Source of the DNA: Cylicocyclus nassatus
Lineage: Eukaryota > Nematoda > Chromadorea > Rhabditida > Strongylidae
DNA length: 64,000 nt
NCBI GenBank assembly: GCA_958299035.1
Contig: CATQJL010000305.1
Location: 57,738,486-57,802,485 of the forward strand
Direction of reading: 5' to 3'
Position 1 is the first letter of the stretch; the number at the start of each line of letters is the position of its first letter. A program made the translations under genes and the position numbers. Below are positions 23,405 to 35,026 of this stretch, in pieces. A model generated the notes under the pieces. The model saw only the letters and a list, made by a program, of their open reading frames with translations, ran no database searches and was not told where the DNA came from.

Positions 23405-24477
23405 CAGGGTGTCCCAAAAGTAAGTACACACTTTTTGATCGTCAATATCTCTCTTCTCAATGGGTCTTTTATTTGCCAGTAAGGTACCATTCTGTAGAGG
23501 CTTCAACTTAGATTTACAGTATCTATCGAAGCACCGATCGCTCTTCGTTACTGTAGGATTACGATAGAGACTTCCAGCATGTGGAACTATTATGAATGCC
23601 ATTTGACAAAATTTTTTCAAAAATTTGAAAAATCCTGTGCTAGGGTTTTCGCGCACGCTGATTCCACTACACAAGTTTTACGAGTGTTTTCAGCTTTTTT
23701 GATCGCATTGACAAATACTGGGAATTCGGTTATTACGACTTACCTGGGATAACTTTGGAAAGAAGAATCACAGTAAAGTGAAAATTCATGTTCGAAATCA
23801 GCGGCTTCCATTATCATATTATAAGAGGTTTTGGCTTGTTTCTGTTCCGAGGCAGAATATGGCTTCCAATGGCCTGAAATCCTTGTGAAGTTCCTACAGT
23901 AATCCAACAGTAACGAAGAGCGATCGGTGATTTGCTCGATACTGTTAATTTAAGTTGAAGCCTCTTCTACGGAATTGTAATTGGCTGGCAAAAAAGACAG
24001 GGAAGAGAGACATTAAAGGCAGCGTCCCGCAAAAGATGGGTGCTGGGTTTTTGTGGCGATGTTAAAGTAGACCCCTACCTAAGCGATGACTGAAGTTCGG
24101 AGCGAAAAAGGGGGTCTACCAAGCCTGAAATTTGCTCCGAAAGTGGCCCGCATCTTACGGTAGGCTCGGGTGCGTACGAGATGCCTGAAAGGCAGTGACG
24201 CAGAGTCGTTGCAGGACCCTGCACTCATGACTGTGTGCGCTATGCGTGTTCTGGCCTTGCAGTTCGAAATCGCTGCGAGGGCGACATTCGGGCCTACCGT
24301 AAAATTCGGGCCACTTTTGGAGCGAATTTCAGGCTTGGTAGACCCCTTTTTAGCTCCGAACTTCAGTCATCGCTTAGGTAGGGGCTTCAACATCGCTACA
24401 AAACCCGGCACCCATCTTTTTGCCGGGACGCTGCCTTTAAAGATGAAAAAGTGTGTACTTACTTTTGGGACACCCTG
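23405..24477. mobile_element. Mariner/Tc1-like MITE interrupted by a TTAA element
   Basis: A perfect 32-bp terminal inverted repeat starts CAGGGTGTCCCAAAAGTAAG (23405-23436 and 24446-24477). TA follows the right end; the left end is preceded by TACC. Without the nested element at 24017-24436 the host element would be about 650 bp. A second copy at 30821-31371 shares GGTACCATTCTGTAGAG and the right end but not the left TIR. No transposase is present. Confidence 0.75.
24017..24436. mobile_element. TTAA-flanked foldback, nested
   Basis: Starts AGGCAGCGTCCCG and ends with its exact complement. TTAA flanks both sides (24013-24016, 24437-24440). The two halves are long inverted copies (GTAGACCCCTACCTAAGCGA against TCGCTTAGGTAGGGGCTTCA). 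The uninterrupted relative at about 31335 has a single TTAA at the same spot, which proves the insertion and its TTAA duplication. TTAA targeting is the piggyBac habit, so a piggyBac-mobilised MITE is the best guess. Confidence 0.8.
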
Positions 24478-24654
24478 TATTTTCAACCCGGAAGAACATG
24501 GGGTACTTTTTTGAGCCAATTCACTGGGTCCTTCTGTCGATTATGGCACCTTGCATTGAAAATGAGTTCGTATCAAGCGCTTACAGCCATTTCCACGGTT
24601 CCGCGCCAACACTAGCAGCGCTTGTTTTGCAGTAGGAAGGATGCGGTGCCTTAA

Positions 24655-25079
24655 AGGCAGTGTTCCAAATTGATTTCTCCAAGATGGTTTTCTGAGATTT
24701 TGCGATTTAAAAGCCATGCGAAAGTGGGCCCCCTCGGACACGCCATCGCGCAAGTGCGAGGCCATAGTATCTGACCACAATCAAGAGATATGATCGGAAA
24801 GCTGAAAAGCTAAGACCTAGGGACAACTAACGTCCGTCTGCAACTGGAATTCCTGTTTTGTGGCAGAGTACGCATGCTGCCACAATTGATGTTGTAGGGT
24901 TCCGTAGCGACTCTGCGTCTCAGCCTTGGCGGGAACCGTTCTATTACAAAGTGAAACTTTAGAAAACACATGCTTTCGCCGTTTTTGCGCCTTCTAATGT
25001 GAATTTTCGGATTTAACGTTGCGGACAACCTCAGGTGAGTTGATTTTCTAGAAATCGAGTTCTTGCCCGGACACTGACT
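24655..25079. mobile_element. TTAA-flanked element, relative
   Basis: Begins AGGCAGTGTTCC after TTAA (24651-24654) and ends ACACTGACT before TTAA (25080-25083). The ends match those of 24017 and 28442 with substitutions. The interior is not strongly self-complementary, unlike its relatives. Confidence 0.6.
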
Positions 25080-25329
25080 TTAAAACGTAAACTGCAGTTG
25101 AGCCCACTTTGATGCACGAGGGCTTGCACTATGGGGTTTAATAGAGGGGACGGGAAAGATTTGGAACGTGTGGCGACGTCCATTTGAGACCGTTTCTCGA
25201 GTAAGGCCGAGAAAGGTTAAAGTATTGAGTAAATACATTTGGTTTCCTAATATTACGAAATATTATTGAGACGTGTGATATAGCCTTTCGTTAAGTACCC
25301 ATTTGATTTTCGCGCTGTGAGAGATTACA

Positions 25330-25490
25330 TTGGAGCATGTCTGTCGTCTGCTATTAGTATGCAGTTTGCTAGCCATACTTTCTGACTCTTTTTCATATGC
25401 AGTGGGTTGGAAGAGGCACACCAGGAAAGGAGATATCAAAAAGTACACTTTCTCGTTCTCGTCAAAATTTTTCGCGAAAAAGGTGGGTCC
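25330..25490 (+). CDS. Possible secretory exon (weak)
   Basis: A frame open from about 25330 encodes a hydrophobic stretch (RLLLVCSLLAILSDSFSYA) followed by a basic segment and an AAAAAG|GTGGGT donor near 25489. This would fit a signal peptide exon, but there is no in-frame ATG, only TTG. The opposite strand is also open for 95 codons, so the call is weak. Confidence 0.2.
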
Positions 25491-25724
25491 GAAAGCTTGT
25501 GCCATTTTTAGACTTATCCTCAAGTCATTCAAATGAAGGTAGACAAACACACTGAAAAGAGTTCTATGCAGAATTTTTTCCTCTTTTCAGCAATAACATT
25601 TGCTAGCCATACGCTAAAATAAACAAATTGCTTGTTTACAGTGCACACAAAGTCATATGACACCAAAATTGTACAGTATACATTAAAAATTATTTGCAAA
25701 AGAATTATGTAAAAAGGTTTAAAT

Positions 25725-25827
25725 ACTTATGTGAAGTAATACGTTTCCCAAAATTAGATCGTCTCCAGACGGCCACCAGACGATCTGAGATCGTCTGGAG
25801 CATATATTTCTGTCACTTCACATAAGT
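25725..25827. repeat. Compact palindromic element with AGATCGTCTGG repeats
   Basis: ACTTATGTGAAGT at 25725-25737 is the complement of ACTTCACATAAGT at 25815-25827. Between them AGATCGTCT, CCAGACGATCT and AGATCGTCTGG form overlapping inverted repeats. The whole unit can fold into a cruciform. Confidence 0.7.
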
Positions 25828-26040
25828 TTTGGATTTTTCTATCATGGACGGATTCCACGGTCAAAAATCTACCCCTGAGCATGAAAACATTTTCATATCA
25901 TTGCCTTTCCTTTGTTTTTTGCCTTCATTTTCTCATATATCGCTTTGTAAAATATCGCGCTCCAATCCCAAACTCTTGTGCATGCGTAGTACTCAGCTGA
26001 AATTTGGATTTTCACTCTTATCTTACGTTTTATCTTTCAG

Positions 26041-26109
26041 AGTAGTAACTCTTTCTTGTTTTCATCTTCTACTAAACAATTAGGTCAAAGGGGACTTCGT
26101 AAAACTTAA
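26041..26109 (+). CDS. Possible terminal exon
   Basis: A consensus acceptor TATCTTTCAG ends at 26040. The next 22 codons are open in phase 0 and end in TAA; the product is serine-rich, then basic (TKQLGQRGLRKT). No upstream partner or AATAAA was tied to it. Confidence 0.25.
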   Translation, partial: SSNSFLFSSSTKQLGQRGLRKT

Positions 26110-26959
26110 GAAAGCCATAGAAGACTTCGTTTTCAGAAACGCTAGAAACCGACTCGTGCCAGGCCCTGTCTATGACTACTGATTCTGGGTGCATAGGCTC
26201 AATACAAGAGGTCTTTTCATAATCTCGTAGAAATTTCTAGCACTGGGAACTGTTGATTGTGTTCTTCAAAATGATTCCACTGATACGATGGGATGATCTA
26301 TTTTAATTTCTCAGCTTCCAGAAAAGAGGTCGTCTCATAAAATAAAATACCAGTTCCGACACCTGTTATTTCTTTCTTAAGAACAATTCTTCAGATAGAC
26401 TTTTTGTCAATTATGAAAAATGGTTTTGCATGTCGTGTCAGCAAGAAAATTGAATTGCTCTAGTAGACCTAGGTAAGCATCGTGTTCCTTGAGCGAAAAC
26501 TGACTGAGGGGGTTAGCACTCTTGTACTCCTCAGACTTCATACCAGATTATCATTTGTTCCGTCCTCTCTACACCAACGGTGCTTGATCCGGTTTTAAAG
26601 ATAATCATAGGCTAAACTTTTTTTTACAACCGAACCCGCTGAGATCTGGAAAAGAGGATTTGGAAATCCGACGGCAGATGGCAGAAGTTTGTGCAGAACA
26701 AGGAAATATTTATTACTAGCCGAAGTTTGATACATTTTGTAGCACGTTAATCTGAAAGCTTCACGGGCTTATGGAACCATTAATCATATGTTGTGATCTG
26801 TAATCCTAAGATGATGTATATAAAGTGGTGCAATGCTTGCATGCAGAATCATGAGATCTTGGGCTTATTTTCATCCTTCCATGGTATCATCAGATTACGA
26901 TTACGAACATGTCGGATATACATAGAAGCGGATCGTCACCCACTCTCTACACCCTCAAA

Positions 26960-27320
26960 GTTGATCCTATGAGCTCTTCGTGTATGACGATCATACAAAA
27001 TTGAAACAGCGTTAGCAACAAATTTTTCAGTGATGAATGAAGGGAACGATAATAAATACAGCAGGTTTTGGATATCATACAATAAAGATTCACACAATTG
27101 CATTGACTCACTTGAATCAATTCAGTGCATAGCGACAATACTAGCTTGGTTTGCAAGTACCGCAATTGTAAATTTTTCAAGATAGAATGAGCCATGGGCA
27201 GATATGATTTCTCGTGCATCTTCTTCAATTCCTTTCGGTTGCTTGTGTTAGTGATATCTTTTGTGCAGTTTTTGTTGGGAAAAAATGTGCAAACGCAAGA
27301 GCAAGGAAATTGTCTCGCTA
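26960..27320 (-). CDS. Possible internal exon
   Basis: The minus strand is open for 128 codons. The part from CTAG near 27318 to a GTGAGT donor near 27118 reads like protein, with PNKNCTKDITNTSNRKELKK and HEKSYLPMAHSILKNLQLRY. Early cysteines (PCSCVC) add interest. The acceptor is poor and no second exon was found, so this stays tentative. Confidence 0.22.
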
Positions 27321-28053
27321 GGTATGTGAACATAAGGAAAAATCAAAGGGAAAACTAGAAAAATCGTTGTTTATCTTGTTTCATGTCAGACTATCTAAAA
27401 CTCGCACTTCTCCAGCAATTACATTGTACTCAAAACAACGTCAGGTAAGATTATAAGCAAGTTTCGGATTGTTGGGATCTGCCCATCATCTACTGAAAAT
27501 TTACTGCGAAATTTCTAGATACAGTCTTGGACAAAACATGAGTAGTTTTATTTCATTTTCGGCAGTACTTCGTTTTGATGCATGCAATATTTGAGAAAAT
27601 GGAAGTTGCATGTAAAGTGATATTTTAACAATTCTCCCCTTTCGGGGGAAGGTGAAGATTTTCCCACAAATGCCTCAGTCTGTGTCTGAGTTGTTCAACT
27701 CAGTCTAATTGAAGAATGAGGGAACATTTAACTGCTCATCGCTTAGAAGTTTCAGCAACCACATATACAGAACAGCTAAGTTCTACTCCATCTTGCCACC
27801 GTTTTTCCCAACTTTGCCAGGAATTAAAAATATTGCCCAATTACTAGAATGGACATGAGCTTTAGCAGCTCTATGTCATTTCTAGGTATTTTCTCTATCG
27901 GGAGCCACTTTAAAGACGAAAGTTTCTGTGTTGATTTGTTTTAAACACGATTTAGAGGGCATGGGACTCTTGAGCCGAGCCAGGAAAAATGAGTAGATTT
28001 GAGTAGCGTAGAATTCAAGATAACAGTTCCTTGAACAAAAAGTTCAACGCATC

Positions 28054-28305
28054 TTGTTCTTGGGGCCAAAATATCCTATCAAAATATCAGTAGCGTTTCG
28101 TTTCGGAAAGCTGCTTAGCATAAATGTAGAATTATGGAATAACTTTTGCAGTGAATTCTCCAAGAAGCAGTTCTTTGAGTGCAAATTACATGACTGTTTC
28201 TACGTTAAGGCTAATTATTGTCCATTAGTCACAACCGTAATTCCATCAAAATTTTCTTTTTCTTACATCCTTCATTCATATATAAGTGAACGGAAGTTCC
28301 GCTGA
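28054..28305 (+). CDS. Coding-like open frame with spaced cysteines
   Basis: 83 codons with no in-frame ATG at the start. The middle has NNFCSEFSKKQFFECKLHDC followed by FYVKANYC, giving cysteine spacings of 9, 4 and 7. It may be an exon of a small secreted protein, but splice sites are not convincing (one internal TTTTGCAG near 28152). Confidence 0.25.
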   Translation: MFLGPKYPIKISVAFRFGKLLSINVELWNNFCSEFSKKQFFECKLHDCFYVKANYCPLVTTVIPSKFSFSYILHSYISERKFR

Positions 28306-28441
28306 ACATTTAGGGAACGAACCTCTTCGAATATCTAGTGGACCGTGCCGTTTGTGGAAAATGCTGAGGAATTCTCCCTTTTTAAAAAGTGTAGCTTCAA
28401 ATCCGCGGAAATTCCCATCTTGACTATTACATTTCTGTTAA

Positions 28442-28798
28442 AGGCAGCGTCCAGGCAAGTCTGGACCTATGGGGATTTTACGTGGAAAGTACTTTTGGGG
28501 CTCTAACTAAGCCACTGCCCAACCGGCAGCTCAGGTAGTGCCCCAACGCCTGAGATATTCCCCTCGAAACTGGACCCCGCGACCGTGTTTCGCATGGATT
28601 CATGGCGCAAAGCGTGGATCCTGGCGCGAAACTGCCATGAAACCATGCGAATACGTTCGCGGGGGGCCAGTTTCGAGGGGAATATCTCAGCTATTAGAGC
28701 ACTACCTGAGCTGCCGCTTGGGCAGTGCCTTAGTTAGGGCCCCAAAAGTACTTTCCACGTAAAAGCCCCATGTGTCCAGATCTGCCTGGACGCTGCCT
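28442..28798. mobile_element. TTAA-flanked near-perfect palindrome
   Basis: Begins AGGCAGCGTCC after TTAA and ends GGACGCTGCCT before TCAA (a mutated TTAA). The arms pair almost end to end: TACGTGGAAAGTACTTTTGG against CCAAAAGTACTTTCCACGTA, and TATTCCCCTCGAAACTGG against CCAGTTTCGAGGGGAATA. Same family as 24017-24436. Confidence 0.75.
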
Positions 28799-29151
28799 TC
28801 AATATAGAAGAGAATCCTGTGAAACCGCTGCGAATATTTCTTGTGCCGATGGACTGCATGAGTTACATATTTGCGCTAAATTCCCACAACGAACATTGTG
28901 TAAAGCTTTTTAATGCTTTTTTTAGATGCTCCCGAAGATCATAAGAAGACATATCGATCTAAGGTAAGACTAATTGCAAGTCTTTTCATATTCGTGTTTC
29001 GTATCGAGGAATATCGAAAATGCCTCATAAACTCACTTAGATTGTTCTGCAGTTTCTAGTCTTGTGAGTGCGTGCTGCGATGACGTTCGTAAATGATACC
29101 CAAGGGTTCAATTTAGATTTTTTGCGCCGATAGTGGTCTGTAGCATCAACA

Positions 29152-29376
29152 ATGCTTTGTGTATTATTCACACTTACAGATCTGATGTTGTTACATTCGC
29201 GGTCATATGATGACCTGCACAGCTATGTTTCACAATTTATTCGTCTTTTATTTAAAAAGCTTGTAGAAAAAAAGATGTCGTTGCTGCTTAGAGAAACATA
29301 TGAAACTTCGCTTATACAACCGAATGCTTCCACCACGAATTTAACTTTCCCATGCCTGTCTAGTAGCAAGCTCTAA
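29152..29376 (+). CDS. Small ORF with hydrophobic N-terminus
   Basis: A true ATG at 29152 opens 74 codons to a TAA. Residues 1-16 are hydrophobic (MLCVLFTLTDLMLLHS) and could be a signal peptide, followed by DDLHSYVSQFIRLLFKKLVE and a serine/threonine-rich tail. An acceptor-like CACACTTACAG lies inside the frame at about 29178, so the real exon may begin there. No family is recognised. Confidence 0.3.
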   Translation: MLCVLFTLTDLMLLHSRSYDDLHSYVSQFIRLLFKKLVEKKMSLLLRETYETSLIQPNASTTNLTFPCLSSSKL

Positions 29377-29666
29377 AAATGGGTGGGCTTGTTTTTTTGT
29401 TATCATATCCTAGATTCCACCTAACATGGTCCCAAAGACCCTTTTGCTCACTCAAAATTTAGAGCCAGTAGGAGACATTACAATCTGCAACTGAAACTGA
29501 TTACCTCTATGAGCTATTCTTTGATGTAATTTCCTGCTACTTCCTTTCCCATTCCTGCGAAAACATGCTTCGCTTGACAGTAACCGAGCTTCGGGCTCTA
29601 TAAGGCTCGATGTCACAAAAGAATTGAGGTCAAAGAAGCAATAATAAGAACACTACAGCCACAAGC

Positions 29667-30005
29667 CAGTGGCTTATCGAGGAGGGTGGGGGGCGGGGGG
29701 GGGGGTGGGCGAAATTTTTGAAAGTTACTTAAATGTGTTATAAAAATGTGCAAAGGACTTGTCTTTACTTGTAAATAATTAAAATAATTTTTAAAAATTT
29801 TTAAAAATACAAATTAGCCTTGTAAAAAAAATTTTTTCGGGGGCGTTCCAGATTTTAGGGGTTGGGAACACGCAAAAATTTTGAGAAGCACCCCAAAAAT
29901 TTTTTCGGAATGCGTGGCTCACGCCAGCACCTTTATTGAAAAATTTTTTTGTCGCGCCCCTCCCCCCCCCCCCCCCCCCGAGCCGAAATCCTGGGTACGC
30001 CACTG
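29667..30005 (-). mobile_element. hAT-type MITE with perfect 8-bp duplication
   Basis: 339 bp, starting CAGTGGCTTATCG and ending TGGGTACGCCACTG. CCACAAGC occurs directly on both sides (29659-29666, 30006-30013). There is a G run near the left end and a C run near the right. Length and internal text match 53787-54124 in the opposite orientation. 8-bp duplications and CAGTGGCG-type ends are the hAT signature. Confidence 0.85.
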
Positions 30006-30059
30006 CCACAAGCACTTTTCATCTACAGGTACATGTTCTTCAAACCGACTAAGGAAAGA

Positions 30060-30520
30060 TACTTGGTCGAAGTGGATTCCATATGAAACGCGCACTATCT
30101 TATAGAGCATGAAACGCTGATTCCAAATCTGCTTTCGCTACCTCCCAAGCGCTTCTGGGATGGGAGTTATGGGATTTCATCGAAGCGAAAATGCTAGGAT
30201 TTGGCTAGGGCACTCAGGTGTTGAGGTCTTTCCGGCTTGAAAGGAGTAATAACTAACGTTACTTCATTAGACGGATGTTATTTGTTCTAAGCACCTGGTA
30301 GTAATCATGGCCCCATTTGAGCTCACAAATTACAGTTCTGAATAGTTTTGTTGTAGCCGTGCATTCAGATTTCTACTTCAAAAAATTCCCATAACACCCA
30401 GAAACTACCTCCCAGAACCGCTTTGCACATAGCGAAACCAAATTTGGAATCAGCGTTCCATGCTCTATAAAAGACAGTATGAAATCCATATGGAAACCCC
30501 ACTTCGACCAAGCATCCTTC
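30060..30520. repeat. Foldback carrying the dispersed module
   Basis: Left arm: GGTCGAAGTGGATTCCATAT, AGCATGAAACGCTGATTCCA, AATCTGCTTTCGC, then GATGGGAGTTATGGG. Right arm (about 30388-30520) is its inverted copy, diverged at the GTTATGGG end. The loop of about 210 bp is unique. Confidence 0.65.
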
Positions 30521-30820
30521 ATTGGTGGGAGGAATTTGTTGATTGATCTTGGGTACGGTATAAACAGATTATACGAAACGTCATGCCTTTGCATAACTGA
30601 TGACGCCATCAACAGATTGTTTTTTATTTCATAATTGAAATTTTTGGTTCATGAGGTATTCGCTTCCGATGTAACCATATCAATAATAAGCTTCCAACAT
30701 ATATAACTTCAAGTTGCTTCTCATGCAGAAGTTACGGACTTTTTCTTTGCGATCAGTTTCTGCGTTGATAGCATGTCTGTGATGCGCAAATTGTTTTTTT
30801 ACAATCTCTTTTTAGCTTCA

Positions 30821-31371
30821 GGTACCATTCTGTAGAGCTGGTTTCAATTTATTATAGTATAATTTGAATCAGATCACCGATCGATCTTGTTTAAGGTATG
30901 ACCGCGGTAGGAACTCCCAGCATACAGCGGCTTTGTAAAATACCATAAAAAATTCAATAAGATCTGAAAAGTTATATAGCCAAATATGTCAATTTCTTTT
31001 CAGAATTTTTGAGCGTTTCAAATAGTTTAATCACATTTTTAAAAACACTAGAGAACAGTTGTTACGGTTTACCTAGCATTTATGTGAAAGGTTTAACGGT
31101 GGAGGTGGGAATAGCATATACATAGTTAGCGACTCTGATTAGCAATAAATAGAGCTTTTGATTAATCATTCTGGAGCAAAATGTCTCCAATAGCTCAAAA
31201 CCCACTTCGTAATCCCTACAGTAATCCCATAATAATGAAGAGCGATGGTTGATACGCTACATACTGTAAATCTAAGGCGAAATCTGGTCTACCGAATGGT
31301 ACCTAAAGCTAAGCAAAATAAAGTAAGAGAAAAATTAATGAGCAGAAAGTGTGTACTTTTGGGACACCCTT
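30821..31371. mobile_element. Mariner/Tc1-like MITE, left end lost
   Basis: GGTACCATTCTGTAGAGC...CACCGATCGATCTTG at the left and GAAAGTGTGTACTTTTGGGA, CACCCT at the right match the element at 23405-24477. The left terminal repeat is missing. The single TTAA near 31335 is the empty counterpart of the nested insertion in the other copy. Confidence 0.65.
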
Positions 31372-31765
31372 ACAGACAAATATCGCTAGGGAAAACTAGG
31401 AGGGGAAGGCGGGAGAGGATGGGGAGTTGGGAGGGGGAGGATAAGGTAAATCTGTGCTTTACAAAGTTTGTCGAGATGATTTGACCAATGAGTAGGCTTT
31501 ACATTCGAATTGTGTGATTCACTAAGGCCTTTATGTAGTTTCGTTGTTTTTCAAGGGAGCATCCTATCAATACTTCCAAGAAATTCCCCGTTTTCTTCTT
31601 CCTTTTGGCTTAGCTAGATATGTATTGAGAGTACCAAATTCGTGGTTCGTTACGTCAGAAAAGGATTTGTTGACGAGTTGGTGGTAAGGTGTCGTCAGTG
31701 TGCAAGCTCAGATGATAAACAAATGACTCAGGCATACATCTTTATATATCCACTTGCTACAGTAA

Positions 31766-32462
31766 TTATTGGGTTGGCTGATAAATAATTTAGTTTTGAC
31801 GTGCAACTTTGACGTTCTATAAAAATTCAAGCTGTTATTTAGCTACGATTTCTGTTCGGAGGCAGATGCGAGCCTCTACGATCGCATATCTCCTATTGAG
31901 ATTTTTCATCAGTAACCAAAGCAGTTACGTTATATGAACCCATTGAAAAATCGCTATCATAATTTCTAATCTATTTTCAAACTGTAGTGAGTGCCAGGAC
32001 CATTTTGGTGATTTATACAGCCTTTGGCTACATGGAAAACTCTGCTGTTCATAGATTTCTGCAGCCAAAAATGTGAGAATTTCCGGGCATTTGCACGTGA
32101 AAGCTAATTTTTGGGCAGACCAGGTCGCTTGCACTTGGCCATCTATGGCTGTGCAGATGGTTGAAATATAAACTTGTGTTTGTGCTAAATATACAATTTA
32201 CACCCAATTCTAATTGTTTTTGGGAGCCTGTTATTTCAAAAATTTGGTGTAAAGATATTCTACTTTGATATTTATTCTAAATATCCTACTTCCCTGCACA
32301 ATTTCGTCAAAAAAAACTAATATTTGCTCAAACTGAAGCAACCATCCGATTCTCCATGATTTACTCTCTCCAATGATACCATGAATACACACATAACTTC
32401 AGCTGTAAAATTTCTACAATACGATCAGAACAACCGAAAATCATTTTTTATCCAACCTAATT
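31766..32462. mobile_element. Mariner-like MITE with ATTGGGTTGG ends
   Basis: Left ATTGGGTTGGCTGATAAATA pairs with right TTTTTTATCCAACCTAAT, the terminal style of mariner elements of the irritans type. About 0.7 kb. The 69-codon minus frame inside was not recognisable as transposase. Confidence 0.5.
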
Positions 32463-32827
32463 ATTCTCCCAAGGCGTAAATCTGCAGTGTCTTTTGCATA
32501 AGGGACAACATTATGTAGTCATGGTTTACCCAACATACACTGCGCGAACCTCGTCATCGAAGTCGTAACTTTGAATCATCACCCTTACATGCATGGGTAT
32601 GCGTCAATAAAATGAGATAGCAACAACGCATCGAGCAAGTTCTACATGCTCAGCTTAACCCGCTTTTTTAGCTGCTGTAAACTATTCTAAGCACTGAGCA
32701 TTACGAAGACTAACAAATTAGGTTGTGTCAATAGGCGTTTCTGTTCCTTTGGACAGAATACTTACACCGCAAATCGTAAAATATATTACATGCGTTATCG
32801 TAGATTAGAAAAATTATTTCATACCTT

Positions 32828-33264
32828 TCAAGAAATAAATTGGCTTTGTATCGAGATATCTTTTTGTGGAAGTTGTTCGTTATATGTTAAAAAGTCTAAG
32901 CTTTTCTCTGTGGTTATTGCAACTTCCCTCCTCCTTCTTTCTCCCCAGTCTTTTGTTCTCGCCATTTTTCACCCAACTCTTTTACCTTCCGAAAATTTTC
33001 TGGAGACGCCAGTATGCCTTCTAGTAGTCGTTGGTAAAATAAAAATAAATCCTTGTTCCATACGGTTGAATAAGCGTTGCCGATAGTGCTGCAGCTCCCA
33101 ATTTGCTATGTAATTAAAAGAACTGCTAGTTTTCGGATCTTGGCAAATTTTCGAGTCTCTAATCATTGCTACTGATGTAGAACTTGCTTTTTTGTCCTTT
33201 GATTGGCCAGAAACGGTGCTAAAGGGGGTGTAGAGCGGTACTCCAATACAAATTTTTCCTTCTT
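32828..33264 (-). CDS. Two terminal exons of an unknown gene
   Basis: Exon n (33264-32986, 279 nt) follows a pyrimidine-rich acceptor CTTTTTTTTTTAG and ends at a GAAG|GTAAAA donor. It is open for about 92 codons, with SSSFNYIANWELQHYRQRLF in its middle. After a 78-nt intron, the last exon (32907-32828) begins behind AACCACAG, stays in phase (G|AG), and gives 25 more residues (KSLDFLTYNEQLPQKDIS...) before TGA. The phase match over two independent splice sites is good evidence. The gene continues upstream (the exon starts in phase 1), but the earlier exons were not resolved. No family is recognised. Confidence 0.45.
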
Positions 33265-33301
33265 CTAAAAAAAAAAGAGTCATCTTAGCACTTAAGTTCA
33301 C

Positions 33302-35026
33302 TCATTCTCTACTAAAGAACAAATCCGTCGAGTGCATAGTGTTTCTCCAAGAAAAAATACTGCGTTGATAATTTATCTTATCCCTTCTCTTTTGTAAAGT
33401 TCACTTGCTGCAAGATTTGAACGTGCTTGTGTGTGGTCATTGGTCCTCAAAAAGTTTTATGTGTGTTCTAGAGTAGTTGATAAGACAGTTTGAGCACTGG
33501 GATACAATCTTGTTAATTCAAGTCGATGTGCTTACAAACTTAGCAGGCAGAAACACTGACTATAGTAACTGAAGATATGTCATGATTCGTTTTGATTTCA
33601 TGACCTCAGGAAAGCTCTCCCAAATTATGTTTGGGTCAGAATCCGTACAGTAATAAAATCGTTATCAGTTCGCTGAACTATAAAGATCAGAAATTGTGTT
33701 CGGAGTTATTTTCGGGTACGTGAGAACCATGTGAACATTCACATGCGCCGAAATATTTCATACTTTCCCATTTCATTTCTCTTTGATTATTCTCTCTTTC
33801 ATCCATAGTTCATGACAAAAAAGTTAATTGGCCATCAGTCAAGAACCGCAGCCCAAAATCTTGCACCTTAGCAGGCCGTACTTTCAGCAAAATTTTTTGA
33901 CTCAAAAGCATGCCAGTATGCCAAAAGCTGTATTCTGCATCTGAATAAATACTTTAGAAATATAGGCATGTGTTTTCGCTTAGAACCTCGTTGAAAAGCC
34001 TAACAGTTGCTTGGAAGCGGTCTCGATGTCGGAAGAAACCTGGTTGAGAGAGGAAAATTAGAAGTTAATCTACATATAGATTGAGCAACATTGATCTATG
34101 TTTCGAATTCCGAAAGCCTACAAAGGTTGCAAAATCTTGAAAGTGTTCCGGCTGTAAAATTTTTGACAATTCAAATTAGATTTGCAAAATTCTGAGTTTG
34201 CGGTTGAGAGACCCCAAAAATTTGAGGAGGCATACCAAAATTTGGCCAACACCACGCACTTTTACTCGAAAACAATTCATTGTCTTCCCTGCCCCCCCCC
34301 CCCACAGAAGACACTTCTCTCGAACTATTCCAGTTCCATATGGAACATATTGAAAGCGACGTTTCTTTGATCATTTCCCTTCCCAGTATTATTCAATAGT
34401 TGCCGCAGTCTACGCATGATATTTCCAATTATTTAGCGTAAATGTTTCCCGTAACGTTCGTTTCTGAAGACAAATTTTGCACATAAAATTTATCTATCCT
34501 GGGTTTTTCAAAAAATATTCGCTCTAGACCTCATCTCTATCCGTAAGTTTTCAATCTCTGAGGAAAAAAACAGTGTTGAAACGGATTTACCTATCGTCTA
34601 TTTTTTTGGTTTGAACTCAGAGAAGAAATTCGGAAGTTGTGGAAAAAAATAGCTAGTGTTTGCGGAGTCTTCCGCATTATTCGACATTTCATAAGGAAAG
34701 CACTTCTAAAACTATGTGCAATCAAATATACAGAAGATTACCACTCAAAATTGATGTATGCCTCTGATTGTGAGAAGGCAGGGTGGAGACAAGCGAATTT
34801 ACTTCCATAGAGTTACCCATTATTTCTCTTCACGAAGGAAGCCTTACTGATTGAAGTGGTCTTTCCAAATGACACCTATATCACTAGACGCGTCTTTGAC
34901 CGTTGATTGTTTTTCTTTTCTGCGAAACAATCCTCCGAAAGAAGTTCTAAACGTTTGAAAGTGCAAATTTGTCTTGCTATAAGTCCACAAAATTAGGGAA
35001 AAGCTCTACATAAACATCTATGCCTG
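33302..35026. other. Intergenic stretch
   Basis: No gene called. A hAT MITE fragment lies at 34164-34306. Near 34850 GATTGAAGTGGTCTTTCCAA resembles the first part of the dispersed module. Confidence 0.35.
34164..34306 (-). mobile_element. hAT-type MITE fragment
   Basis: AATTCAAATTAGATTTGC, CCAAAAATTTGAGG, CACCACGCACTTTTA and a C run follow the order of the minus-oriented copy at 54723-55003. The termini are missing. Confidence 0.45.
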
